Assembly: GCA_002069725.1 (NCBI GenBank) | Contig: MWBW01000003.1 | Coordinates: 29,609 to 93,608, forward strand | Origin: Firmicutes bacterium ADurb.Bin248 | Lineage (GTDB): Bacteria; Bacillota; Clostridia; Christensenellales; CAG-138 | Direction: 5' to 3' | Length of the DNA: 64,000 bases | Shown here: piece after piece, positions 10,641 to 21,377 of the stretch | How the letters are laid out: the number at the start of each line of letters is the position of its first letter | How positions within the stretch are numbered: position 1 is the stretch's first letter | Program-made: the position numbers and the translations under genes | Notes under the pieces: generated by a model | Database searches by the model: none | The model's input: the letters and a program-made list of their open reading frames with translations, nothing else | What the model was told of the DNA's origin: nothing

Positions 10641-11561
10641 CGCGATGAGCGTGCGCACCCCCACGTAGTCCATGCCGAGCAGCGCGCGGTTGATGCCGTC
10701 GGAGACGATCTTGGTCATATCGGAAACGAGCGCGTCGATCTCCTTGGGCGTGACGATGAGCTCGCCTATGTGCTCGCGGATCATGCGGTCGGCGAGGTCT
10801 TTCAGGCCCTCCTCCTCCTCGTGGCGGCCGGTTTCATCCGCGATGAGGCTGATGGTATCCCGCGCGATGGTGCCCGCGTACACGACCAGTGGTACGCCTA
10901 TGGCGATGACGGGCACGCCGAGGCTCTCCTCGTTGAGGCCGGAACGGATGTTGCCTATGCCCGCGCCCGGGCTGATGCCGGTGTCGGTCAATTGGATGGT
11001 CGTGCTGATGCGCGCGGCGCGGCGCGAGGCGAGCGAGTCCACGGCGATGATGAACGCGGGCTTCGTGTGCTCGACCACGCCGTAGATGATCTCCCGCGTT
11101 TCCACGCCCGTCACGCCGAGCACGCCCGGCGCGAGCGCGCTGACCTCGCGCACGGTCTCGGGCACGGCTTCGGCCATATATTGCTTGATGTGGCGCGTGA
11201 CATAGATGGCGTCCGCGACGCGCGGGCCGAGGGAATCCGGCGTGACGGCGCGGTTGCCCAAGCCGGCCACGAGCACCGGCGCGTCGGGCGCGGCGTCCCC
11301 CATGAGGGTGACGATCTGGCGCGCGAGCTCGCGCGAGACCGCGTCGGTAAGCCCCGTGGGCTTGAGGGGCAGTTCCGGCGCGTCGATGGTGATGTAAAGC
11401 CCCATGCGCTTGCCAAGCTTCTCGGCCGCCTCGGGCGTGGTGATCGAGATGCGCGAAACCTGGACCCCGTCGCGCACGAAATTCTCCTCCTCGACGCCCG
11501 CAAGCTCCGGATGCAGCTCGCGCGCCTCCATGGCAAGATCCGTGCGTATCACTCCGCTCAT
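10638..11561 (-). CDS. gpr: Spore germination protease Gpr
   Basis: 307 residues, slightly shorter than Bacillus Gpr. It starts degradation of small acid-soluble spore proteins at germination and is made as a zymogen in the forespore. Family segments: TDLAMEARE at the N-terminus (propeptide region), VLVAGLGNRAVTPDSLGPRV near 95, ALAPGVLGVTGVET, PAFIIAVDSLASRR, and TDTGISPGAGIGN near 195. AAGGGAG precedes the start. Divergent from rpsT; transcribed towards spoIIP. Confidence 0.96.
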   Translation of the reverse strand: MSGVIRTDLAMEARELHPELAGVEEENFVRDGVQVSRISITTPEAAEKLGKRMGLYITIDAPELPLKPTGLTDAVSRELARQIVTLMGDAAPDAPVLVAGLGNRAVTPDSLGPRVADAIYVTRHIKQYMAEAVPETVREVSALAPGVLGVTGVETREIIYGVVEHTKPAFIIAVDSLASRRAARISTTIQLTDTGISPGAGIGNIRSGLNEESLGVPVIAIGVPLVVYAGTIARDTISLIADETGRHEEEEGLKDLADRMIREHIGELIVTPKEIDALVSDMTKIVSDGINRALLGMDYVGVRTLIA

Positions 11562-11676
11562 GTCGTTGCTCCCTTCGGTTGTGTGTTGCGCGCTTCTTGG
11601 CGCCGTAGTTTATTATCCGCCGGAATCGGCATGCTATACCAAGCGAAAAACAGCCGGAAACGCCGAGAAAATATGC

Positions 11677-11705
11677 TTGCAATCCCCATATCCGCATGAT
11701 ATAAT
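11677..11705 (+). promoter_or_regulatory. SigA-type promoter of rpsT
   Basis: TTGCAA (11677-11682), 17-bp spacer, TATAAT (11700-11705), about 35 bp before the rpsT start. Confidence 0.8.
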
Positions 11706-11740
11706 CCCTACTGTTCGAGTAAAAAAAGGGGGAAACCGTT

Positions 11741-12007
11741 TTGGCAAACCATAAATCCGCTCTCAAGCGCGTGGCCACCACCGCCAAGAAGAACCTGAAC
11801 AACCGCGTCGTGAGCTCCCGCGCGAAAACCGTCGTGAAGAAGTTCGACGCCGTGGTTGAAACAGGCGACAAAGAGGCGGTCGCGTCCGTGTATGCCGAGG
11901 CCGTCAGCACCGTCGACAAGGCCGCGGCGAAGGGCGTCATCCACAAGAACGCCGCCAACCGCAAAAAGGCCCAGCTCGCCAAAAAGCTCGCCGCAACATC
12001 GAAATAA
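11741..12007 (+). CDS. rpsT: 30S ribosomal protein S20
   Basis: 88 residues, rich in Lys/Arg/Ala, with the S20 N-terminus ANHKSALKRVATTAKKNLNN and the C-terminal GVIHKNAANRKKAQLAKKL. Primary binder of 16S rRNA helix 44 region. The start is TTG preceded by AAAAGGGGGA; weak start codons are common for rpsT and are linked in E. coli to autoregulation. The stop codon touches an ATTGACAAT repeat. Confidence 0.97.
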   Translation: MANHKSALKRVATTAKKNLNNRVVSSRAKTVVKKFDAVVETGDKEAVASVYAEAVSTVDKAAAKGVIHKNAANRKKAQLAKKLAATSK

Positions 12008-12046
12008 TTGACAATTGACAATCAAAAAACGCCGCCTTCGGGCGGG
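12007..12046 (+). repeat. ATTGACAAT repeat followed by a GC hairpin
   Basis: Two overlapping ATTGACAAT units, then CAAAAAACGCCGCC and a short inverted GGCGGG arm. The same module is found after DUF2087 and xdhC. Read on the opposite strand it has the form hairpin plus T-run. A second copy of the hairpin part alone lies at 12121-12139. Confidence 0.7.
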
Positions 12047-12055
12047 ATTGCGTAG

Positions 12056-12082
12056 GGGCCGATACCATATCGGCCCTTGTTG
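12056..12082 (+). terminator. Likely rpsT terminator
   Basis: GGGCCGATA and TATCGGCCC form a perfect 9-bp stem with a 3-nt loop, followed by TTGTTG. The rest of the 12083-12290 gap shows only GC-rich short hairpins and no coding signal. Confidence 0.55.
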
Positions 12083-12290
12083 CGCGCTCAAACGAAACAA
12101 TCGGCAACCGCCGATCCTATAACGCCGCCTTCGGGCGGATCTACCCGGGGATCGATACGCCCCTCGGACGGGAGCCCCGGACACCAGGCTGAGGCCGCCG
12201 GAATCGGCTCCTGCTCCGTCGCGCCGGCGCGCAATTATCGGTTGCACGCAAAATGACAAGCGCGGGTTGCTTTTCATGAGAGCGCACATA

Positions 12291-12299
12291 TGGTATCAT
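12291..12299 (+). promoter_or_regulatory. Extended -10 element before the ABC exporter pair
   Basis: TGGTATCAT is an extended -10; a weak TTTTCA sits 17 bp upstream. The transcript would start about at the ATG (12307), again with no Shine-Dalgarno sequence, as for holA. Confidence 0.45.
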
Positions 12300-12306
12300 A
12301 GCGCAT

Positions 12307-14109
12307 ATGAAGCCATCCTATCCGGTCGCAAAGACACTCAGACGACTGCTCGCGAACGCCGCGTCCAACGACCGGGGCGTGTTTTTTCTGTTCGCGCTCT
12401 ACACCATAGGCGCGGCGCTGCTGCCCTTTCCGCCGGTGGTGCTGCCAAAGCTCGTCATAGGCGAGTTGACGGGAGCCGCGCGGCCGGAATATCTGTTCTA
12501 TATTGTCGGCGGCTTCTTCCTCGTCTCCGCCGCGCTCGTCTTTATGAAGGACGTCGCCGACCAGAATTCCTATATGCGCATCGCGCGGCTTCGCATCGAT
12601 TTCGTCCGCGACCAGTTCACAAAGCTCATCCGCATCGACTATCCGCACGCCGAGGACGACAAGTTCCTCGACCGCTACGAGAAGGCGTTCAGCTCGACCC
12701 GCTCCAACAACAACGGCGTGGAGGCGGTCTACCGCTCGCTCTTCAAGGCGCCCGCGCCGGCGCTGACGGTGCTCGCGCTCGCGGTCTTCATCGGCATGAA
12801 AAACCCGCTGATACTCGCGGCGATTTTCGTCAACATCGCGGCGGTCGTCTTCATCGGCAGGAAGGTGCACGCCTTCCGCTTCGGCAAGCGTGAGCAGCTC
12901 GGCCACGCGGAGCGCCGGAAGGACTATTTCCTCCGGACCACGCACGACTTCACCTACGGCAAGGACATCCGCGTGTACAATCTTCGCGAGCGCTTCATAG
13001 AGAACTGCAGGCGCGAGATACGGGGCTATGTGGACATACTCTCGGTCATCGCGAAGCGGGAATACCTCTGGGGATTCCTCGGCCTCGCGACTTTGCTTCT
13101 AAGCGACGCGGCGACCTACGGCCTGCTCGCGGCCGACGTCGCGCGGGGCATGAGCATCGCGGACTTTTCGATGTATCTCGCCGCGGCGGCTTCGCTCTCG
13201 CTCTACCTCAAGAACCTCTCCGCGGAGATCACGACCGTGCTCAACGAGGGCGAGTATGTGCACGAGCTGTTCCGCTTCCTCGACGAGGACCTCTACGGCC
13301 CGCGGGGGACGCGCGGCCCCGTCGAGGGCGATACGCTCGAGATCGAGTTCCGCGACGTTTCGTTCAAGTATCCGCGCGGCGAGAAGCATATCTTCGAGCA
13401 CCTGAACCTCACGATCCGCAAGGGGGAGCGCCTCGCGCTCGTGGGCGTGAACGGCGCGGGAAAGAGCACGCTCGTCAAGCTCATGACTGGGCTCTTCCAC
13501 CCGACGGAAGGTGAAATCTTCATCAACGGCGTCCCCATCGGGGAGTTCGAGAAAAAGGCGCTGTATTCGATGTTCTCGGCGGTATTCCAGGAGGTCAACG
13601 TGCTCGCCTACACGGTGCTCGAGAACGTCTCCGCCTGCGACGGGGGCGACCGCGCCCGCGCCGAAGAAGCGCTCAAGAAGGCCGGGCTGTGGGAAAAGGT
13701 CTGCTCGCTGCCCAAAGGGCTCGACACGGTGCTGCTGAAGGTCATCGACGAGCAGGGGGCGATCCTCTCGGGCGGAGAGGCGCAGAAGCTCGCCATCGCG
13801 CGCGCTCTCTACAAGGACGCGAACATGGTCGTCATGGACGAACCGACCGCCGCGCTCGACGCGCTGGCCGAGCAGGACATCTACGAGCGCTTCGGGGAAC
13901 TGACCAAGGGTAAAACCGCGCTCTACATCTCCCACAGGCTCGCGAGCACGCGCTTCTGCGACAGGATCATACTGCTCGACGGCGCGCGCGTCGCGGAGGA
14001 AGGCACGCACGCCGAACTGATGGCCAGTCGCGGCAAATACTGCGAGATGTTCACCGTGCAGGGCAAATACTACACGCAGGGCGCAGCCGGGAAGGGAGCC
14101 AAGGCATGA
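12307..14109 (+). CDS. ABC exporter half-transporter, permease plus ATPase (first of pair)
   Basis: 600 residues: six-helix type-1 exporter membrane domain (about 1-330) then a nucleotide-binding domain with Walker A GVNGAGKSTLVKLM near 380, signature LSGGEAQKLAIARAL near 485, Walker B MVVMDEPTAALD near 510 and H-loop YISHRLAS. The catalytic Glu after Walker B and the H-loop His are present. It overlaps the next half-transporter by ATGA, so the two probably form a heterodimer. Substrate unknown; homologues are annotated as multidrug or peptide/lipid exporters. No regulator is adjacent. Confidence 0.9.
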   Translation: MKPSYPVAKTLRRLLANAASNDRGVFFLFALYTIGAALLPFPPVVLPKLVIGELTGAARPEYLFYIVGGFFLVSAALVFMKDVADQNSYMRIARLRIDFVRDQFTKLIRIDYPHAEDDKFLDRYEKAFSSTRSNNNGVEAVYRSLFKAPAPALTVLALAVFIGMKNPLILAAIFVNIAAVVFIGRKVHAFRFGKREQLGHAERRKDYFLRTTHDFTYGKDIRVYNLRERFIENCRREIRGYVDILSVIAKREYLWGFLGLATLLLSDAATYGLLAADVARGMSIADFSMYLAAAASLSLYLKNLSAEITTVLNEGEYVHELFRFLDEDLYGPRGTRGPVEGDTLEIEFRDVSFKYPRGEKHIFEHLNLTIRKGERLALVGVNGAGKSTLVKLMTGLFHPTEGEIFINGVPIGEFEKKALYSMFSAVFQEVNVLAYTVLENVSACDGGDRARAEEALKKAGLWEKVCSLPKGLDTVLLKVIDEQGAILSGGEAQKLAIARALYKDANMVVMDEPTAALDALAEQDIYERFGELTKGKTALYISHRLASTRFCDRIILLDGARVAEEGTHAELMASRGKYCEMFTVQGKYYTQGAAGKGAKA

Positions 14110-15893
14110 AGGCGGCAAGGAAGCTCTCCATGTTCCTCACCCTCGCCTGGGAGGTTTCCCCCGCGTATATCTTCCTTTTGCTCGGCTCGTCGCTGCTGGG
14201 CGGCGCGCAGCTCATGGCGAACGTCGTGCTGCCCAAGTTCCTCATCGACGAGTTGACGGGCGCGCAGGACCCGAACCGGCTCTTCTTCTGGACGGCGGTC
14301 CTCGTCGGCGCGAACTGGGCGTTTTCGTTCGCCGCCAACGCGCTCAAGCGCCACCTCGATTATCGGAAGATCTATGTTTCCGAAATGCTGCGCGAGCGCA
14401 TGGCCGAGAAGATCATGCGCGTGTCGTACGCCTGCCTCGAGGACCCGGAGAAGCTCGACCTCAAGGAGCGCGCGGTCTTCGCGGTCACGACCTTCAGCGC
14501 GCTGGAGAGCATGGTCAACATACTGGCGACGCTGACCAGGGACATCATCGTCGTCGCGGGCCTGCTGGCGCTCATGGCGATGCTCAGCCCTCTGTTGGTG
14601 CTGCTGCTCGCGCTGTGCATCGGCCTGGGCCTGCTGTTCTACGGCTCCATCCGCAAGGACCAGCGGACGTTCCAGATGAGCCTGATCCCGATCAACCGGC
14701 AATACGGCTACTACGTTTCGCTCTGCGCCAACGGCGAAATTCAGAAGGACGCGCGCCTGTATTCGATGGAGGAGATGATGACGCGCCGCGTGAGCGACTA
14801 CAACCTCCAAATCTACGAGCGCTCCGCGCCGTTTATGGCGCGCATGAGCATATTCAACGCGCTCATCGACGCGGTCAACTCCCTGCAGGCGGCCATCGCC
14901 TACGGCTTCGTCGGCTACCGCGTGCTCGTGCCGGGCACATCCGGCGCGATTTCGCTCGGCTCCTTCACGATGTACGTCTCGGCGGCGACGGGCTTCACCT
15001 CAAGCGTGATGGAAATGTCGATGTCGCTCATCAGCCTCGGGCAGGTGCTTTCCTACCTCGAGCCATACATGCAGTTCATGGAGCTTCCCGAGGAAAAGGA
15101 TATGAGCGGCGTTCCCTTCGCGGGCGAAATCGGCGAGATCCGCTTCGAAAACGTCACCTTCACCTATCCCGGCTCAGATAAGTCCGTGCTCACGGGCGTA
15201 AGCTTCGACGTGCGCGGCGGCGAGAAGGTTTCCGTCGTCGGCCTCAACGGCGCGGGCAAGACCACGCTCGTCAAGCTGCTGTGCCGCATGTACCGCCCGG
15301 ATTCGGGCCGCATACTCGTCAACGGGCGCGATTTATGGGAATATGACCACGCCTCCTGGATGAAGGCCGTGGCCGCGGTGTTCCAGGATTACCGGCTGTT
15401 CGCCTTCACCATAGACGAGAACATCATCTGCTCCGACGCGGGCGGCGACCTCCCGGGCACGGGCGAGGCGCTCAGGAAAGCCGGGCTCGAGCAGAAGATG
15501 GCCGAGCTCGAGAACGGCATCTACTCCATGCTCGGCAAGGCGTACGACGAAAAGGGCGTGGAGCTTTCCGGCGGCGAGATGCAAAAGATCGCCATCGCGC
15601 GCGCCCTGTATAAAAACGCGAAGCTCGTCATACTCGACGAGCCCACGAGCGCGCTCGATCCCATCGCCGAGGCTGAAATCTACGAGCACTTCAACTCGCT
15701 CGTGGGCGAAGGCACCGCGCTCTACATCTCGCACCGCATGTCGAGCTCCATCTTCTGCGACCGCATACTCGTCATAGACGGCGGCAGAGTCGCGGACTTC
15801 GCGCCGCACGCGAAACTCATGGAAAAGACGGATGGATTGTATTATAAGCTGTTCATGTCGCAAGCGGAGAATTATAACATCAGCGGCGATTAA
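14106..15893 (+). CDS. ABC exporter half-transporter, permease plus ATPase (second of pair)
   Basis: 595 residues with the same architecture: six transmembrane helices, Walker A GLNGAGKTTLVKLL near 380, signature LSGGEMQKIAIARAL near 490, Walker B LVILDEPTSALD near 520 and H-loop YISHRMSS. Both nucleotide sites look catalytically complete, unlike heterodimers with one degenerate site. The stop codon lies in the loop of a perfect inverted repeat. A small NHLP-leader-like gene converges on it 128 bp downstream; a link is possible but not shown by the sequence. Confidence 0.9.
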   Translation: MKAARKLSMFLTLAWEVSPAYIFLLLGSSLLGGAQLMANVVLPKFLIDELTGAQDPNRLFFWTAVLVGANWAFSFAANALKRHLDYRKIYVSEMLRERMAEKIMRVSYACLEDPEKLDLKERAVFAVTTFSALESMVNILATLTRDIIVVAGLLALMAMLSPLLVLLLALCIGLGLLFYGSIRKDQRTFQMSLIPINRQYGYYVSLCANGEIQKDARLYSMEEMMTRRVSDYNLQIYERSAPFMARMSIFNALIDAVNSLQAAIAYGFVGYRVLVPGTSGAISLGSFTMYVSAATGFTSSVMEMSMSLISLGQVLSYLEPYMQFMELPEEKDMSGVPFAGEIGEIRFENVTFTYPGSDKSVLTGVSFDVRGGEKVSVVGLNGAGKTTLVKLLCRMYRPDSGRILVNGRDLWEYDHASWMKAVAAVFQDYRLFAFTIDENIICSDAGGDLPGTGEALRKAGLEQKMAELENGIYSMLGKAYDEKGVELSGGEMQKIAIARALYKNAKLVILDEPTSALDPIAEAEIYEHFNSLVGEGTALYISHRMSSSIFCDRILVIDGGRVADFAPHAKLMEKTDGLYYKLFMSQAENYNISGD

Positions 15894-15906
15894 AAATCGC
15901 CGCTGA
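15880..15906. terminator. Perfect hairpin enclosing the exporter stop codon
   Basis: TCAGCGGCGAT and ATCGCCGCTGA pair over 11 bp; the 5-nt loop TAAAA contains the stop codon. There is no T-run after it on the plus strand, so it may act as an mRNA 3' stabiliser rather than an intrinsic terminator. Confidence 0.5.
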
Positions 15907-15966
15907 CGTCAGCTAACAACCAATGGCGAATGGTGAATAACTATCCGAACAACACATGGTTCCCTG

Positions 15967-15993
15967 TAAAAACATAGGCGGACATCATCCGCC
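15967..15993 (-). terminator. Intrinsic terminator of the small NHLP-like gene
   Basis: On the minus strand GGCGGA-TGATG-TCCGCC is followed by TATGTTTTTA. It lies 29 bp past the stop of the gene at 16022-16240. Confidence 0.65.
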
Positions 15994-16021
15994 CGCATTT
16001 TCGCCGTCTGAATGAACTCGG

Positions 16022-16240
16022 TTAAAAGAGCTTCTTGGCCTTGCCGAACAGATCGCCCGCCTTGTCGAGCGAAATTTTCGCCTTAACGCCCTCGATGAGC
16101 GCGTTGATCTGATCGTCCGGCAAATCGATGCCGAGCACGGACTCCACGGCCTTCACGGGCTCCTTGGCGAACTTCGCCGCAAAATCCTTATCCGACTTTA
16201 CCTTTCCCACGATTTCTTCGATTTTTGCCTTGATATCCAT
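16022..16240 (-). CDS. Small protein resembling an NHLP/Nif11 leader region
   Basis: 72 residues, Lys/Asp/Ala-rich, no Cys, no membrane segment. The central pattern, KFAKEPVKAVESVLGIDLPD, resembles the DP-x-A-L-x-x-x-G-I-x-L-P block of nitrile-hydratase-like (NHLP) leader peptides, but no modifiable core follows it. It has its own strong promoter, GGAGAGAACA before the ATG, and a terminator, so it is an independent, probably well-expressed gene. Similar stand-alone proteins of unknown function occur in Clostridia (from memory, not searched). No RiPP-modifying enzyme is nearby; function unknown. Confidence 0.75.
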   Translation of the reverse strand: MDIKAKIEEIVGKVKSDKDFAAKFAKEPVKAVESVLGIDLPDDQINALIEGVKAKISLDKAGDLFGKAKKLF

Positions 16241-16289
16241 TGTTCTCTCTCCGTTTCGTCAAATTTTCTACCATATTTTGGTATAGCGT

Positions 16290-16318
16290 ATTATATCTTT
16301 TTACCGCTTCTATGGCAA
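16290..16318 (-). promoter_or_regulatory. Strong SigA-type promoter of the NHLP-like gene
   Basis: Minus strand TTGCCA (16313-16318), 17 bp, TATAAT (16290-16295). An inverted repeat TACCA-N5-TGGTA lies just downstream in the leader. Confidence 0.75.
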
Positions 16319-16385
16319 GAGCAAAACGCGGGGGCGCGGCGCGGTGCACAACGAAGGCGGCCGCGCAGGGCCGCCCGAACAATCC

Positions 16386-16437
16386 CCGCCCGCAGGCGGC
16401 GTTCTTTGATTGTCAATGAATTCAATTGTCAATCATT
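16386..16437 (-). repeat. ATTGACAAT repeat with GC hairpin at the DUF2087 gene end
   Basis: Read on the minus strand: ATTGACAAT, ATTCATTGACAATC, then AAAGAACGCCGCCTGCGGGCGG. The first ATTGACAAT contains the TGA stop codon of the DUF2087 gene. Same module and same gene-relative orientation as at 12007 and 33183. Confidence 0.7.
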
Positions 16438-16716
16438 CCGCCTGTACTCGCCCGCTGCGCGTGTCATGAGCCCCGCATCGACGAGCTCGCGGCGCAACGT
16501 GCAGTAATCGCCGTAGAGGCCCAGCAGGATTTCGTTGACCTCGCGCTCGGAATAGACGCGGCCCTTCTCGAAGCGCTCCGCGGCCAGTTCCAGTATGACC
16601 GCGCGCTTGCCCGCCTTAACGGGCATGGCGGCGACGCGGCCATCCTTCACGAAGCTGCGCAGGACCTTTTCCTTTTTCTGCTCCTCGGTGAGGGGCGCGC
16701 GCTTTTGCTGTTCCAT
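16429..16716 (-). CDS. DUF2087 domain protein
   Basis: 95 residues. The C-terminal two thirds match the DUF2087 pattern: a winged-helix-like ERFEKGRVYSEREVNEILL followed by YGDYCTLRRELVDAGLMTR. Such domains are often fused to transcriptional regulators; function unknown. GGAGGTAAAATCTG precedes the ATG, which shares one base with the stop of the ydcF-like gene. The stop codon is provided by a dispersed repeat, so the extreme C-terminus may be recent. Confidence 0.85.
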   Translation of the reverse strand: MEQQKRAPLTEEQKKEKVLRSFVKDGRVAAMPVKAGKRAVILELAAERFEKGRVYSEREVNEILLGLYGDYCTLRRELVDAGLMTRAAGEYRRND

Positions 16717-17480
16717 CAGATTTTACCTCCGAGATAATAGTAGATGATCACGAGGGATTCGCGCATGTAATCGTTGGGCGTGATCCAATCGACGCCGCGC
16801 GTGCCGACGCCCTCGGCGTCGAGCCCGAGCGAGCGCGCGACCAGCTCCGCGCGCAGCACGTGGAAGCGCGTGGTCACGAAGATCACCTTCGCGCCGTCGC
16901 CCGCTTCCCGGTCTATGATGCGTTTGGAGTTGCGAAAGTTCGCGTAGGTGCTCTCGGACTTCTCCTCCACGCGCATGCGGCTTTCGGGCAGCCCGCGCAC
17001 CGCGAGGTAACGGCGCATGGCCTCCGCCTCGGTGATGTCCTCCCCCTGCCCCTGCCCGCCCGAGAGCACGACGAGCGTATCCGGGTTGGCCTTCGCATAG
17101 GCGAGCGCCGCGTCAAGCCTCCGCGCGAGCGTGAGGGAAACGCGCTCTCCCCGCACGCCGCAGCCGAGCACGATGAGCGCGTCCGCTCCGGGGGCGGGCG
17201 GTTGGCGTCCCTCGCGGTAGATCATGGGCACCATGATCAACAGGATCAGCGCATAGCCCGCGTACCCCGCGACGAGCAGCCACTTGACGAACATGCCGAA
17301 GCCCGAGCTGAAGAACCTCTGCGCCGCGGGAAGGAACAAGCCTATCAGCAGCAACGGCAGGCCGAGGAGCCCGGGCAGGACCGTGCCCGCGTTCATGTTG
17401 GAATACATCGAAACGGCGAGCGTGTCGATTACGCCGAGAAGGCCGGCGAGTATCAATATGCCCCGAAGGAGCGCGCTCAC
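16716..17480 (-). CDS. YdcF family (DUF218) membrane protein
   Basis: 254 residues. Three or four hydrophobic segments fill the first 100 residues, followed by a DUF218 domain: DALIVLGCGVRGERVS near 112, VVLSGGQGQGEDITEAEAM near 145, and VIFVTTRFHVLRAELVARSL near 200. Family members (ElyC/SanA/YdcF) are linked to envelope metabolism; the reaction is not established. The GTG start overlaps the stop of the upstream EamA gene by 4 nt, so the two are coupled; a long upstream extension in this frame is a shadow of that gene. Confidence 0.85.
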   Translation of the reverse strand: MSALLRGILILAGLLGVIDTLAVSMYSNMNAGTVLPGLLGLPLLLIGLFLPAAQRFFSSGFGMFVKWLLVAGYAGYALILLIMVPMIYREGRQPPAPGADALIVLGCGVRGERVSLTLARRLDAALAYAKANPDTLVVLSGGQGQGEDITEAEAMRRYLAVRGLPESRMRVEEKSESTYANFRNSKRIIDREAGDGAKVIFVTTRFHVLRAELVARSLGLDAEGVGTRGVDWITPNDYMRESLVIIYYYLGGKI

Positions 17481-18433
17481 AGGTTTTCTTCCCCCGGACA
17501 CGAGCCCTCCTGCGGGAGCGCCGCGGCGTCCTTGCTTTTCAAAGCATAGTTCGCGGTGTAGACGCCCGCGAGCACGAGCGCCGTGCCGGCGCCCTGTATC
17601 GGCGTGAACCGCTCGCGCAAAAGCAGCACGCCCGCGAGCACCGCGACGACGGTCGTAATGCCGGCGAACGACGTGCAGCGCGCGGCGCCCAATGTCTGGA
17701 GCGCGTAGTTCGCCATCAAAAAGGCGAGCACCTGGCAGCCGACGGAAAGGTAGAGCACGGCGGCCAGGAATTTCGCATCCGCAAAGGGCGCGATAAAAAA
17801 GGCGCCGAGCGTGCCGTTGATCCCGTTCTGTACGAGCGCCATGCCGGTGAAGGCGACGGCGCCGAGCGCGGCCATGACGAAGGTCTTCTCCTGGCTCGTA
17901 TAGTTCATGGCCTTGCGCTGGAACACGACGGAAAGCGCGTCGCTGGTCATGGCGAGTATGATCATCAGGTAGCCGAGCACGTTGAGCGAAGCGTCGAGCC
18001 CTTTGGCGAGCACAATAATCAACACGCCGGCCACCGACACGACGATGCCCGCGACCTGCGGCCGTGTCGGCTTCTCCTTGATGATGAGGCTGCACAGCAC
18101 GATCGTCACGATCGGAAGGAACGTCACGAGCGAGCCGCTTTCGGACGCGGTCGTGAGCTTGACGCCGTACGTTTCGCCGAGGAAGTAGAGCACGGGCTGG
18201 AAAATCGCGATCAAAACCAGCGGCCAGAGGCGCTTGCCCCGCAGGTTTAGCCTGATCACGCCGGTAAGCGCGCAGATCCCCATCGCGGCGAGCGCGAAGA
18301 GGAAACGCCACGAAAGCAGCGTGAAGGCGCTGTACGTATCGACCGCTTCCTTGGTGAAAAGGAAGCTCAGGGCAAAGAGAACGTGCGAGAAAATCCCGCA
18401 CAGTACGCCCCATACTTCGCTTCGGTTTTTCAT
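17477..18433 (-). CDS. EamA/DMT-superfamily transporter
   Basis: 318 residues with about ten hydrophobic helices in two EamA repeats of five. [20 protein letters not shown] at the N-terminus and [16 protein letters not shown] in the second half are typical of drug/metabolite transporters. Substrate unknown. 4-nt overlap with the ydcF-like gene, then DUF2087: a three-gene minus-strand operon divergent from secA. Confidence 0.88.
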   Translation of the reverse strand: MKNRSEVWGVLCGIFSHVLFALSFLFTKEAVDTYSAFTLLSWRFLFALAAMGICALTGVIRLNLRGKRLWPLVLIAIFQPVLYFLGETYGVKLTTASESGSLVTFLPIVTIVLCSLIIKEKPTRPQVAGIVVSVAGVLIIVLAKGLDASLNVLGYLMIILAMTSDALSVVFQRKAMNYTSQEKTFVMAALGAVAFTGMALVQNGINGTLGAFFIAPFADAKFLAAVLYLSVGCQVLAFLMANYALQTLGAARCTSFAGITTVVAVLAGVLLLRERFTPIQGAGTALVLAGVYTANYALKSKDAAALPQEGSCPGEENL

Positions 18434-18507
18434 GGAATCCAGTATATCATATTGTGGAGAAGCCGTGTAGCCGCAGTGTTAATTTTGTCAACTCGGGCGG
18501 AGCGCGG

Positions 18508-18536
18508 TTGCATCAAAGCGCCGCGCATGCTAAAAT
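18508..18536 (+). promoter_or_regulatory. SigA-type promoter of secA
   Basis: TTGCAT (18508-18513), 17 bp, TAAAAT (18531-18536), 35 bp before the secA ATG. Confidence 0.65.
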
Positions 18537-18570
18537 CATGCTGTTGTATTATGGAAAGAAGGGATACCGA

Positions 18571-21303
<2,733 letters not shown>

Positions 21304-21377
21304 CGCCCAATGGAATCCGAACAGGCTGAAAAACGGAGACTATCATAAGAATATAAAAAGGATAGGAAGTGATCAGA

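Noticed and set aside
11562..11676. SigG or SigF promoter of gpr
   Set aside because: GTATA and GCATG look like -35 boxes, but no -10 with proper spacing fits either consensus.
12307..16240. RiPP biosynthesis cluster (exporter pair plus leader-like peptide)
   Set aside because: No core peptide, no modifying enzyme, no C39 peptidase domain on the exporters, and the small gene is convergent with its own promoter.
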